DNA of 13,882 nucleotides. Source: an uncultured Vampirovibrio sp. GTDB taxonomy: Bacteria > Cyanobacteriota > Vampirovibrionia > Gastranaerophilales > Gastranaerophilaceae. The number at the start of each line of letters is the position of its first letter. Positions within the stretch are counted from its first letter, which is position 1. The translations under genes were made by a program, and so were the position numbers. Location: contig CAJTLG010000016.1 of NCBI GenBank assembly GCA_910577395.1, positions 1 through 13,882 on the forward strand, read 5' to 3'. Of this stretch, positions 5,958-13,548 are shown piece after piece. A model generated the notes under the pieces. It saw nothing but the letters and a program-made list of their open reading frames with translations. It was not told the DNA's origin and searched no databases.

Positions 5958-8372
5958 ATGCCTGAAAGTCAGTCAAGACAAGATTTTACGGAAAATAATA
6001 CCCGTAAAGATAAATATTTATATGCATTAGAGCTTGATAAAGTTCTTGAATTGTGCTCTAATTACGCGTCCACACCGTCAGGTAAGGCTAAATGCCTTGC
6101 ACTGCGCCCGTTTAGTGATATTAACAGAATAAAAAAAGAGCTCAATTTTGTAACAGAGGCAAGAAAAATCTATGACGAAAACACCAAAAACTACACAGGC
6201 GGCGGAATACAGATAGATTTTATATGCGACACAGAAAGCATATTTCGCGTGCAAAGGCTTGGGGCACAAGACATTTGGGATTTAGCAAAAACACTTAAAA
6301 CCTCAAGAATTACAAAAAATTTCCTCCAAAAATCAGAAAATACACCCCTTTTAAAGGCTGAATTTTCAGAAAAACTAATATCCGAAAAAGCCCTTGAAGA
6401 TGAGGTTTTAGGAGTTTTAAATGCAGATTTAAGCGTTAAAGATGATGCAAGTACAGAGCTGAAACGCTTGAAACACGCACTAAATGATACTAATGATAAC
6501 CTGAAAGCCACTATATCAGGGCTTTTAGGAAATGCTGATTTTGTATCCCATTTGCAAGATACTATATACACTAAAAGAGCCGGCAGGACTGTGTTTGGGG
6601 TAAAAGCATCCGATAAAAATAAGGTGAAAGGCATTGTGCACGATGTTTCAGCCAGTAATCAGACATTTTTTATTGAGCCTGAGGCTCTAATCCCGCTCCA
6701 CAACAGGGTTAGGCAGATTGAAACAGAAATAAATGCAGAAATTGAAAAGATACTTTTTGCCCTCAGTTTAAAATTTCACGGTTTAAAGGATGAAATCCGG
6801 CTTGCAGCCGATGTTTTAGCCGATTTAGACTGTATCTTCGCGCGTGCAAAATATGCCGCTGCAACATCAAGTGTCCCTGCTGAACTTACCGATAAAAAAC
6901 AGGTTGAAATCCAGGCTATGAGGCACCCTCTACTGATTGAAACGAGTAAAAACATTGTTACGAACGACTTTTACTTAGATGAAAACACCTGTTCTTTAGT
7001 AATAACAGGGTCTAACACGGGAGGAAAGACCGTCACACTCAAGACTGTCGGGCTTCTTGCCCTTATGACTTTTTCAGGAATGCACATTCCGGCACTTTTT
7101 TGTAAAATTTTTCCCTTTAAACGGGTGTATGCCGATATATCAGAGGAACAGAGCATAGCACAATCCCTCTCAACCTTCTCTGCACACATATCTAACGTGG
7201 TTAATATCCTGAATTCAGCCACAGATAAGGATTTGGTACTGTTTGATGAACTGGGTGCAGGCACCGACCCTGAAGAAGGTGCGGCTCTTGCCCGCTCTAT
7301 ACTTGAATTTCTGGCCGATAAACAAGTGTTAACCGTTACCACTACTCATCTTGGAGAATTAAAAATCCTGCAATACCAGAACCCGCGGTTTAAAAACGCC
7401 AGTGTGGAATTTGACACAACCACCCTAAAGCCTACATACAAGCTGCTTTTAGGGGTAGCGGGGGTGTCAAATGCACTGCATATTGCAAAAAACCTTGATA
7501 TGCCCTTTGAAATTATAGAAAATGCAAAAGACTTTTTAGCCCAAAACCAAGACCCTGCCTCACAAATGTTTGATGAAATCCACAAAACCCACCAGGAAAT
7601 GGTGCAAAAGACTAAAGAGGCTGAAATATCAAGGCTTTCGGCTAAAGAGGCCGAAGAGGCACTTGATACAAGGCTTAAAGAGATTAAATCCGCCAAGAAA
7701 AAGACCATAGATACTTTTAAGAAAAAACACCAGGGGCAGCTTGAAAGTGCAAGGGCTGAAATCAAGGCTGTGCTTGAAGAATTAAGGAAAGAAAAATCCG
7801 AAAAAATTGCGCGCCGTGCCTATGCAAGGCTTGCAAAGCTCGAAAACCAAATAAGGACTGATTTTACGGCTGATGAGGATGAAATTTCAGAAAAGTATAC
7901 GGCAATTAACTGGAATGAAACAAAAATCGGCCAAAACGTACTTATAAAGGGTATAAACCAGGTGGCAACCATTACAAAATTGCCTGATGACAAGGGATTT
8001 GCCGAAGTGCAAATGGGACTTATTAAAACCAAAATAAAGGCTGAAAAGCTTGCTATGACTGATAAAAAGCCAAATAAAACACTTAAAAAATTACAGGTGA
8101 GCTTTGATGATTTTCATAGTTCGGCTGAATTTAGCCCCAGAGTGGATTTAAGGGGCATGAGGGTTGATGAAGCACTTGATGTGCTTGAAAAACGACTTGA
8201 TATGGCATCTTTAAAGAACATAAGGGAAATTACCGTTATCCACGGGCACGGCACAGGCGCGCTGAAATCCGCCATACGCGCATATTTAGGCGAATCTCCT
8301 TACGTTGCAAAATTCAGGGCCGGAGAACAAAATGAAGGCGGGGACGGCATTTCTATTGTCGATATAAATTAG
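5958..8372 (+). CDS. mutS2: MutS2 family ATPase/endonuclease
   Basis: At 804 residues it is near the usual MutS2 length (about 780-790), with roughly 20 extra polar residues at the N-terminus. The MutS core and clamp occupy about 25-320. The ATPase has Walker A G351-SNTGGKT (most MutS2 have GPNTGGKT) and Walker B D430-E431 followed by the signature 'GAGTDPEEGAAL'. A charged coiled coil (about 525-640) and a small beta domain (about 650-700) lead to the C-terminal Smr domain with D730-LRG and H762-GHGTG, the residues associated with its nicking activity. Like other MutS2 it lacks the mismatch-recognition N-domain. Known roles are suppression of homologous recombination and, in some bacteria, rescue of collided ribosomes. 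It sits 14 bases after the helicase gene with its own AGGA at 5948-5951. Its last 4 bases overlap the convergent gene. Confidence 0.95.
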   Translation: MPESQSRQDFTENNTRKDKYLYALELDKVLELCSNYASTPSGKAKCLALRPFSDINRIKKELNFVTEARKIYDENTKNYTGGGIQIDFICDTESIFRVQRLGAQDIWDLAKTLKTSRITKNFLQKSENTPLLKAEFSEKLISEKALEDEVLGVLNADLSVKDDASTELKRLKHALNDTNDNLKATISGLLGNADFVSHLQDTIYTKRAGRTVFGVKASDKNKVKGIVHDVSASNQTFFIEPEALIPLHNRVRQIETEINAEIEKILFALSLKFHGLKDEIRLAADVLADLDCIFARAKYAAATSSVPAELTDKKQVEIQAMRHPLLIETSKNIVTNDFYLDENTCSLVITGSNTGGKTVTLKTVGLLALMTFSGMHIPALFCKIFPFKRVYADISEEQSIAQSLSTFSAHISNVVNILNSATDKDLVLFDELGAGTDPEEGAALARSILEFLADKQVLTVTTTHLGELKILQYQNPRFKNASVEFDTTTLKPTYKLLLGVAGVSNALHIAKNLDMPFEIIENAKDFLAQNQDPASQMFDEIHKTHQEMVQKTKEAEISRLSAKEAEEALDTRLKEIKSAKKKTIDTFKKKHQGQLESARAEIKAVLEELRKEKSEKIARRAYARLAKLENQIRTDFTADEDEISEKYTAINWNETKIGQNVLIKGINQVATITKLPDDKGFAEVQMGLIKTKIKAEKLAMTDKKPNKTLKKLQVSFDDFHSSAEFSPRVDLRGMRVDEALDVLEKRLDMASLKNIREITVIHGHGTGALKSAIRAYLGESPYVAKFRAGEQNEGGDGISIVDIN

Positions 8373-8971
8373 ATTGAAATTTCAAGATATCTGTTCGCAC
8401 TGCGGCGTAAATCATCATTGTTATAGGGTTTATCAGTTTTATAGATAATTTTATCAAACCTTACATCAATAGGCTCAAGCCCGAGAAGTTCCTCAGTTGT
8501 GCGGTCTTCAGGATAAAAGCCTCTTACGCTAAACTCAAAAACACTTTCAGGCTTGCCATTTAAGCCATTTTCAACATTTTCAAGCAAACGCCTGTCAGCA
8601 TTTATATAAGATTTTGCAATAAATTTATCTCTTTGCTTTTGGGAAAGCTTTTCGGCCTTTTTGCCCTGCCGTTTTATATAATCCCTGTATTGGAGCGCAT
8701 CTTCACCTGATGCAATATATGCATCTTTGCCAATTTTTCGCATCAAAACTTTATCACCGCTATGATAATCCCCAAGAGTCCTTTCAAACAACTTTCGGAT
8801 TCTCTTTCTATCATTTAAAGCATATTTGTCAGAACCCTGGCCATTCAAGACTTTTGAAATTTCAAAAGTGGATGAATCCACAGGAACACGTTTCCTTGCA
8901 GGATTTGAAATAGAATTTACTTTAACTACGCGTCCAAATGCAGTATTTGCAGGGATATTATTTATTTTCAT
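8369..8971 (-). CDS. Hypothetical basic protein with N-terminal 'AFGR' motif
   Basis: A 200-residue protein that I cannot assign to a named family. It is Lys/Arg-rich, has no signal peptide or membrane segment, and is probably mostly helical in the middle (about 50-125). The N-terminus, a short Asn-rich lead followed by A11-F-G-R, resembles a motif I have seen at the start of many uncharacterised Gastranaerophilales proteins; that is memory, not a search. A more folded-looking mixed region follows at about 140-195. The stop codon shares 4 bases with the end of mutS2 in convergent orientation, so the two genes have no spare 3' region. ATG 8971 has GAGGT ending 4 bases upstream. A long uninterrupted frame with a good ribosome site and even coding composition support a real gene. 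Confidence 0.75.
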   Translation of the reverse strand: MKINNIPANTAFGRVVKVNSISNPARKRVPVDSSTFEISKVLNGQGSDKYALNDRKRIRKLFERTLGDYHSGDKVLMRKIGKDAYIASGEDALQYRDYIKRQGKKAEKLSQKQRDKFIAKSYINADRRLLENVENGLNGKPESVFEFSVRGFYPEDRTTEELLGLEPIDVRFDKIIYKTDKPYNNDDLRRSANRYLEISI

Positions 8972-9046
8972 TTTTACCTCGTTTAAAAATCTTTATTAAT
9001 AAAAATACCCTGAAAGTTTTTGTTTGCCAATAAAATTTGATTTTTG

Positions 9047-9055
9047 TGATAGAAT
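9047..9055 (+). promoter_or_regulatory. Extended -10 promoter directly before the hldE-like gene
   Basis: TGATAGAAT (TGn plus TAGAAT, 5 of 6 to TATAAT) ends 6 bases before ATG 9062, so transcription would begin at or next to the start codon. No Shine-Dalgarno sequence precedes this ATG, which fits leaderless translation. TTGCCA at 9024-9029 is a good -35 hexamer but sits 20 bases away, further than usual. A perfect 12-base palindrome TTTATTAATAAA lies at 8992-9003 between the divergent genes. Confidence 0.4.
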
Positions 9056-9061
9056 TTTTTT

Positions 9062-10081
9062 ATGGAAAAGAGTGAGATATTAAAAAATCTGGATAAACTA
9101 AAAGAGCCTAAAATCCTTGTTATAGGGGATTTTGCAATTGATGAAATGGTGTTCGGGCAAACTGAGAGAATATCACGTGAGGCTCCGGTTCTTATTTTGC
9201 AGCACAGTGAAACCAAGATAATTTTAGGTACAGCATCAAATGCGGCAAATAATATTTCATCTATAAATGGCGGAAAAGTGGGCGCAGTTGGCGTTTTAGG
9301 GAATGATTATTACGGGAAAGTTTTAATTGAAGCTTTAAATAAGGCAGGGATTAACACTGATTATATGGTGGTTGATAACACACGCAAAACCACCACCAAA
9401 ACACGTATTTCAGGCTCTTGCAGCCAAAGTATCACTCAACAGATTGTAAGAATTGACAGACAAACCAAAACCCCGATTAATGCTGAAATAGAGGCTAAGA
9501 TTATTCAAAATATAAAACAGGCTGTGCCAAAATATGACGGGATTATACTTTCCGATTATCACCTTGGGTGTTTAACTGAAAATGTTATAAAAACTGCAAT
9601 AGATGAAGCCAAAAGGCATAATAAAATAATTGTGGCAGATATTCAAAAAGATATGGAAAAATACCGCGGAGTGACTGCCATTACTCCAAATCAGCCTGAC
9701 AGTGAAAAGTTTTTAGGGTATTTTATAAACGATGAAAAAACCCTTGAAAAAGCAGGTGAAGAGCTTATAAAAAGGCTTGAACTAAAATATGCCCTCATTA
9801 CACGCGGTGAAAAGGGAATGGTACTGTTTGAAAAAAAATCCGAAGGCAATCCATTAAGTACAAAAATCCCTGCGTTTAATAAAAAGGAAGTGTTTGATGT
9901 GACAGGGGCCGGGGATACTGTAGTTGCAGCGTTTACGCTTGCGCTTTGTGCAGGATTTAGTGCAAAATGTGCAATGATAATAGGCAATCTTGCCGCAAGC
10001 ATTGTTATAAGGCAGTTTGGCTGCCATACTACAAATTTGGATGAATTAAAAACTGAACTTAATAATATTAAGGAGATTTAA
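9062..10081 (+). CDS. D-glycero-beta-D-manno-heptose 7-phosphate kinase-like (RfaE1/HldE kinase domain), PfkB family
   Basis: A 339-residue PfkB-fold sugar kinase. The opening 'ILVIGDFAIDEMVFG', 'ISREAPVLI' and the 'GTASNAANNISSINGG' region match the heptose kinase half of HldE. The PfkB signature 'DVTGAGDT' carries the catalytic base D285. The family phosphorylates heptose 7-phosphate at C1, towards ADP-heptose for LPS core or S-layer glycans. The nucleotidyltransferase half found in E. coli HldE is absent, so a separate adenylyltransferase (RfaE2-like) would have to be encoded elsewhere. It heads a tight unit with DUF4330 (3-base gap) and an O-antigen-ligase-family gene, supporting an envelope role. 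Other PfkB kinases (for example fructose or adenosine kinases) are less likely given the N-terminal motifs. Translation may be leaderless. Confidence 0.85.
   Translation: MEKSEILKNLDKLKEPKILVIGDFAIDEMVFGQTERISREAPVLILQHSETKIILGTASNAANNISSINGGKVGAVGVLGNDYYGKVLIEALNKAGINTDYMVVDNTRKTTTKTRISGSCSQSITQQIVRIDRQTKTPINAEIEAKIIQNIKQAVPKYDGIILSDYHLGCLTENVIKTAIDEAKRHNKIIVADIQKDMEKYRGVTAITPNQPDSEKFLGYFINDEKTLEKAGEELIKRLELKYALITRGEKGMVLFEKKSEGNPLSTKIPAFNKKEVFDVTGAGDTVVAAFTLALCAGFSAKCAMIIGNLAASIVIRQFGCHTTNLDELKTELNNIKEI
10070..10075 (+). promoter_or_regulatory. Ribosome binding site for the DUF4330 gene, inside the end of the kinase gene
   Basis: A strong AAGGAG lies 9 bases before GTG 10085 and overlaps the last codons of the upstream gene. 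It fixes the GTG start and suggests coupled translation of the two genes. Confidence 0.75.
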
Positions 10082-10084
10082 AAA

Positions 10085-10657
10085 GTGGAAAATATTTTAA
10101 AACTGGTAAAAAAATTAAGACCGCTTGATATAATAATAATTGCCGTGATACTTCTGGCACTGATTATAGGTGCAGTGACAGCCTTAGGTAAAAGGGCAAC
10201 TTCATCCAAACAAATTGAGGCAAGCACAAAGGTGGATATAGAGGTATATTTTAGGGGCGTGGTTGTAACAAGTAATAATTCGCCATTTGAGGTTGGGGAT
10301 GAAACATTCATCACAATCAGAAATGTACCATACACAAAGCTAAAAATTACAAGCGTAAACTATGACAGGAAAAAGGTGATTTTGCCGGTTGGGGAAAGAG
10401 GTTATCAGGTAATAGATGACTTAACCGCACCTTTTAATTATGATTTTTTAGTGACTGTTGAGGATGATGCTAAAATTACCAAAGACGGGGCTGTTGTGGG
10501 CGGTAACAAGATTAAAATCGGCCTGCCTGTGACTCTGGAGGGTGTTGATTACAGATTGAACGGCATTGTATCAAATATTTCCGTTTCAAAAAAGGCTGAA
10601 AATACCGTAAACAGTGACATTGAAAAACAGGTGAATAAAAATCAGGATGTTCACTAA
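10085..10657 (+). CDS. DUF4330 family single-pass membrane protein
   Basis: A 190-residue protein that starts with GTG. A short basic N-terminus with 'RPLDI' precedes one hydrophobic membrane segment (about 13-36), then a soluble domain of mostly beta character (about 48-170). The late 'NKIKIGLPVTLEG' and 'YRLNGIVS' stretch is what I recognise from DUF4330, a family frequent in Cyanobacteria; its function is unknown. The soluble part most likely faces the periplasm. It is placed between the heptose kinase and the ligase-like gene with a 3-base gap upstream and an 11-base overlap downstream, so co-expression with envelope-glycan genes is almost certain. A structural or accessory role in surface polysaccharide handling is inference only. 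Confidence 0.75.
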   Translation: MENILKLVKKLRPLDIIIIAVILLALIIGAVTALGKRATSSKQIEASTKVDIEVYFRGVVVTSNNSPFEVGDETFITIRNVPYTKLKITSVNYDRKKVILPVGERGYQVIDDLTAPFNYDFLVTVEDDAKITKDGAVVGGNKIKIGLPVTLEGVDYRLNGIVSNISVSKKAENTVNSDIEKQVNKNQDVH

Positions 10658-12032
10658 CAGTTTATTTTTAGAAAATATCAATAAATTTTTATACCGTATA
10701 CAAAATTCATCCGCAGGGGTGTATGCTAGGGACAGCCTGCTTTTTTGTCATATTGATTTTTTATGTTGGATATTTTTTATACTTACAATATTTTCAACCT
10801 GCTGCCTTTCAAGCGGCACTATAGGGGCTTTTGCACTTATTTTTTGCGGATTAAACATCTTTAAAATGCTTTTTAAAAAAGGCGAAAGCATTAAAATATC
10901 AGGGCTTGACGTTATTTTGATATTATATTTTTTGTTTGTTATTGTGTCATTATTCGGCTCCAGCCTTTTTATACTAAGCCTTAAGGGATTTTTGAAGAAT
11001 GTAGTCTATTTTCTGTTTTATTTTTCAAGCGTATATTTCTTTTTAAACAATAAAAAGAAAATATTGCCCACAGTGCTTTTTATAGCGGTAATTATGTCTT
11101 ATGAAAGCATTGTTGCGGTATTTCAACATTTTAACAGAGTGGAAGCCCTTGCAGGGTGGGTGGATACATCATCTATGACAAGTGAAAGCCAGCTGCTTTC
11201 AAGGTCTTTTGGCACATTAAACCCTTCAAACCCAAATTTACTGGGCGGATATTTAATCACAGGGCTTTCAAGCATTTTTGCATATTTTGCGATAAATTAT
11301 CTAAAACGCGACAAGCGGCGTACACTGCTGTTTGCTGGCTTATTAGCATTAAATGTTGTTGCAATAATATTTACAGGGTGCCGCGGGGCGTATCTTGGCC
11401 TTATAGCTTTCTTTTTAGTGTTTGCCTGGTGCATAAACCACTATGTAAAAGCTGTTTTTGGCGGATTTCGAAATATTAAAAAACGCTACAAAAACCTTTT
11501 AGCAGGCATTTTAGCCATTGGTATTGCCGCAATTATACTTACACCCTCTATTTCGCGCAGATTTGTTTCAATTTTCCATTTCAGAGGAGATTCCTCTATA
11601 TCCTTCAGAATGAACGTATACGAGGCTGCATGGCATATGTTTCAGGATAATCCGTTCCTTGGTATCGGCCTTGGAAACCTAAATTTTAGGGAAATTTACG
11701 GGCTTTATATGAAAACAGGGTTTGATGCGCTAGGGTCTTATTGTGTTCCGCTTGAAATAGCGGTTGAAAGCGGGATATTTGCCTTACTTTTGTTTGCTTT
11801 ATTTATTACATGTGCAATAGTCAAAGCATTTAAAATATTTTTAAATTCCGATACCCCAAGAAATGCTAAAGTTATAATATTTGCTGTAATTTTAGCCATT
11901 ATTTCAACAATGGCACACGGGCTTTTTGATACAGTATGGTACAGGCCACAGTTGCAGATAATCTTTTGGATAAATATAGCAGTTTTAAATACTTATATGC
12001 TAAGCACCAATTTAAAACTTGTCAAAAGATAG
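10647..12032 (+). CDS. O-antigen ligase/Wzy-like polytopic membrane protein of the IctB family
   Basis: A 461-residue protein with about ten or more hydrophobic segments. Family motifs include 'TGCRGAYLG' (R246 in a loop), 'NPFLGIG' at 335-341 within the large periplasmic loop, and 'HGLFDTVWYRP' at 424-434. The last motif is the hallmark I know from cyanobacterial IctB proteins, first proposed as bicarbonate transporters but related to O-antigen ligases and polymerases that join glycans to lipid carriers or acceptors. Length matches IctB (about 460-470). Its place behind a heptose kinase gene supports a glycan role. The start at 10647 overlaps the previous gene by 11 bases and has only a poor ribosome site (CAGG directly adjacent), so it may depend on translational coupling. 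Cys replaces the usual small residue before R246. Confidence 0.8.
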   Translation: MFTNSLFLENINKFLYRIQNSSAGVYARDSLLFCHIDFLCWIFFILTIFSTCCLSSGTIGAFALIFCGLNIFKMLFKKGESIKISGLDVILILYFLFVIVSLFGSSLFILSLKGFLKNVVYFLFYFSSVYFFLNNKKKILPTVLFIAVIMSYESIVAVFQHFNRVEALAGWVDTSSMTSESQLLSRSFGTLNPSNPNLLGGYLITGLSSIFAYFAINYLKRDKRRTLLFAGLLALNVVAIIFTGCRGAYLGLIAFFLVFAWCINHYVKAVFGGFRNIKKRYKNLLAGILAIGIAAIILTPSISRRFVSIFHFRGDSSISFRMNVYEAAWHMFQDNPFLGIGLGNLNFREIYGLYMKTGFDALGSYCVPLEIAVESGIFALLLFALFITCAIVKAFKIFLNSDTPRNAKVIIFAVILAIISTMAHGLFDTVWYRPQLQIIFWINIAVLNTYMLSTNLKLVKR

Positions 12033-12047
12033 ATATTTTATTATAAT
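12019..12047 (+). promoter_or_regulatory. Sigma-70-type promoter for the amidohydrolase-fold gene
   Basis: TTGTCA (12019-12024, 5 of 6) and a perfect TATAAT (12042-12047) are separated by exactly 17 bases, the best promoter match I found in the window. The -35 lies within the last codons of the ligase-like gene. Transcription would begin near 12054 and give a leader of about 35 bases with AGGGG at 12076-12080, so this gene can be expressed apart from the upstream operon. Confidence 0.7.
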
Positions 12048-12088
12048 TTAGTTTTATATTTCAAATTACAAAAACAGGGGTTTAACGG

Positions 12089-13414
12089 ATGTCCAAAGGC
12101 TTTAGCGCAAAATGGATAATAGCATCAGACGGCAATTTGTATGAAAATTCCACGATGATTGTGGATGAGGGGAAAGTGCAGCAAATTGTTTCAAAAGAAA
12201 CTTTTAATGAGACAGACGTCAAGCACCACAAGGATTTTGGCAATGCTGTTATAACGCCCGGGTTTATAAATTTGCACAATCATCTTCAATACACAGAAAT
12301 CGGCAAAGTTAAATCTAAGGGCTTGAAAGCTTGTGTTAAAAAAAGTTTTGTCAATTTTAAAAAGCATTATTTTATTGCAGGGATGAAAAAAAACTCCTTT
12401 ATCTACAGACTTGCAAACCTTTTAAGCGAATATTTCTGCCTTGGGCGGGATGAAAAAATTCACTCATTTAAAAAAGGTCTTGAATTATCCCTTTTAAACG
12501 GCACCACATGCGTAGCACAGCTTTCAAAAGAGAGTAAATATTTTGATGTTTTAAATGAAATCCCTGTTAAAACATATCTTTTCTTTGAATTATTTTCCGA
12601 TTCACCGGATTCTTCAAAAGAAGAGTTTCGCACCATACAAAAAAAGATTGATAAACTTTTAAAACAAAAATCCGAAAACACATTTGTGGGTGTTGCCCCG
12701 CACAGCGTATGCTCTGTACATAAAAGATTATTTAAAACACTTGTTAAATACTGCAAAAAAAATAATATTCTAATGACAATAAGGATAGCCGAAAGCCAGG
12801 ATGAAATGGATTGGCTGAAATTCGGGTTTTCCGATGTGGATGTATTAAACAGCTTTACGGGGCATAAAAAGTTTGACCCTAATATTGAAGGGGTAAGCCC
12901 TGTTGTATACCTTGAGGCACTTGGTGCCATAAACAAGAGGGTTCTTGCAACGTATGGCAACTACCTTTCAAAAGATGATTTAGAAATTTTAAAGGAAAAT
13001 TCAGTTTCTTTTGCATACTGCCCAAGGGTCAGCGATAATTTACACAATAAAAAGCTTGATTTTGAAACGGTTATAAAATATTTCCCGAAAAAATTCGGAT
13101 TTGGAACAAACAGCCTTGCGTTTAATGATGACTTAAGCCTTTTAAATGAGGTAAGATATGTAAATAAAGGCCCAAATGGTACGATTTTAAGCCCAATTGA
13201 GGTTATAGAATATTTAACAAAATACCCGGCAAAAATTTTAAGGCTTGATAATATTATAGGTACGCTTGAAGAAGGTAAAGACGCTGATTTTAACGTATTT
13301 TGGCTTAGCGATAATGAAGATTATAATGCCGTTATAGACAAAAAGCGCCCTGATTATGTTTATATTAAGGGGCATAAAATGGTAAGCAAGGGCGAACTTG
13401 TTAAAAAGGTGTAG
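12089..13414 (+). CDS. Amidohydrolase-superfamily protein (ATZ/TRZ-deaminase-like) with degenerate metal site
   Basis: A 441-residue cytoplasmic protein. It has the small N- and C-terminal beta lobe ('GNAVITPGFINLHNHLQ' region, and 'GTLEEGKDADFNVFW' at the end) around an amidohydrolase TIM barrel. The first metal motif H63-N-H65 is intact, as are H205 in 'APHSV' and the general acid/base E235 in 'AES'. However, the positions usually held by the strand-5 His, strand-6 His and strand-8 Asp appear as R232 ('IRIAES'), Y289 ('ATYGNYLS') and N341 ('GTNS'). In active deaminases and chlorohydrolases these bind the metal or the substrate. The frame is intact and the promoter strong, so it seems a maintained protein, not a decaying gene: a pseudoenzyme or one with altered chemistry. 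The closest guess is an aminofutalosine/adenosine-type deaminase relative. AGGGG lies 8 bases before ATG 12089. Confidence 0.75.
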   Translation: MSKGFSAKWIIASDGNLYENSTMIVDEGKVQQIVSKETFNETDVKHHKDFGNAVITPGFINLHNHLQYTEIGKVKSKGLKACVKKSFVNFKKHYFIAGMKKNSFIYRLANLLSEYFCLGRDEKIHSFKKGLELSLLNGTTCVAQLSKESKYFDVLNEIPVKTYLFFELFSDSPDSSKEEFRTIQKKIDKLLKQKSENTFVGVAPHSVCSVHKRLFKTLVKYCKKNNILMTIRIAESQDEMDWLKFGFSDVDVLNSFTGHKKFDPNIEGVSPVVYLEALGAINKRVLATYGNYLSKDDLEILKENSVSFAYCPRVSDNLHNKKLDFETVIKYFPKKFGFGTNSLAFNDDLSLLNEVRYVNKGPNGTILSPIEVIEYLTKYPAKILRLDNIIGTLEEGKDADFNVFWLSDNEDYNAVIDKKRPDYVYIKGHKMVSKGELVKKV

Positions 13415-13442
13415 ATACAAGCTTAATTTTAACCAAATGACA

Positions 13443-13479
13443 TAAAAAAAGAGGAGCCAAAGGTTACAAAAGGCTCCTC
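13443..13479 (-). terminator. Rho-independent terminator of the Gly-rich surface protein gene
   Basis: GAGGAGCC (13451-13458) and GGCTCCTC (13472-13479) form a perfect 8-bp stem with a 13-base loop. On the minus strand the stem is followed by seven T residues (A7 at 13444-13450 on the plus strand), the classical layout for a gene ending at 13549. On the plus strand the bases after the stem are mixed, so termination of the amidohydrolase transcript there would be weak. Confidence 0.85.
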
Positions 13480-13548
13480 AATGAAAAGTTGTTTTATTGA
13501 AACTTAGTGAAGATTGGACGTTAACCCGATATTAGGTTTGAAGTATTA

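Noticed and set aside
6191..6634. Long minus-strand open frame inside mutS2
   Set aside because: It is antisense to well-conserved MutS2 coding sequence, with no ribosome site or recognisable domain.
8710..8913. Plus-strand frame of 67 codons within the AFGR protein gene
   Set aside because: It is antisense to the longer gene, with no ribosome site or coherent protein pattern.
8992..9003. Perfect 12-base palindrome TTTATTAATAAA between divergent genes
   Set aside because: It is made only of A and T in a very AT-rich gap with no second copy nearby, so chance cannot be excluded; it is mentioned only with the neighbouring promoter.
13451..13500. The same hairpin as a terminator for the plus-strand amidohydrolase-fold gene
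   Set aside because: No T-run follows the stem in that direction (the next bases are mixed, with only four T further on). The A7 tract makes it a minus-strand terminator.
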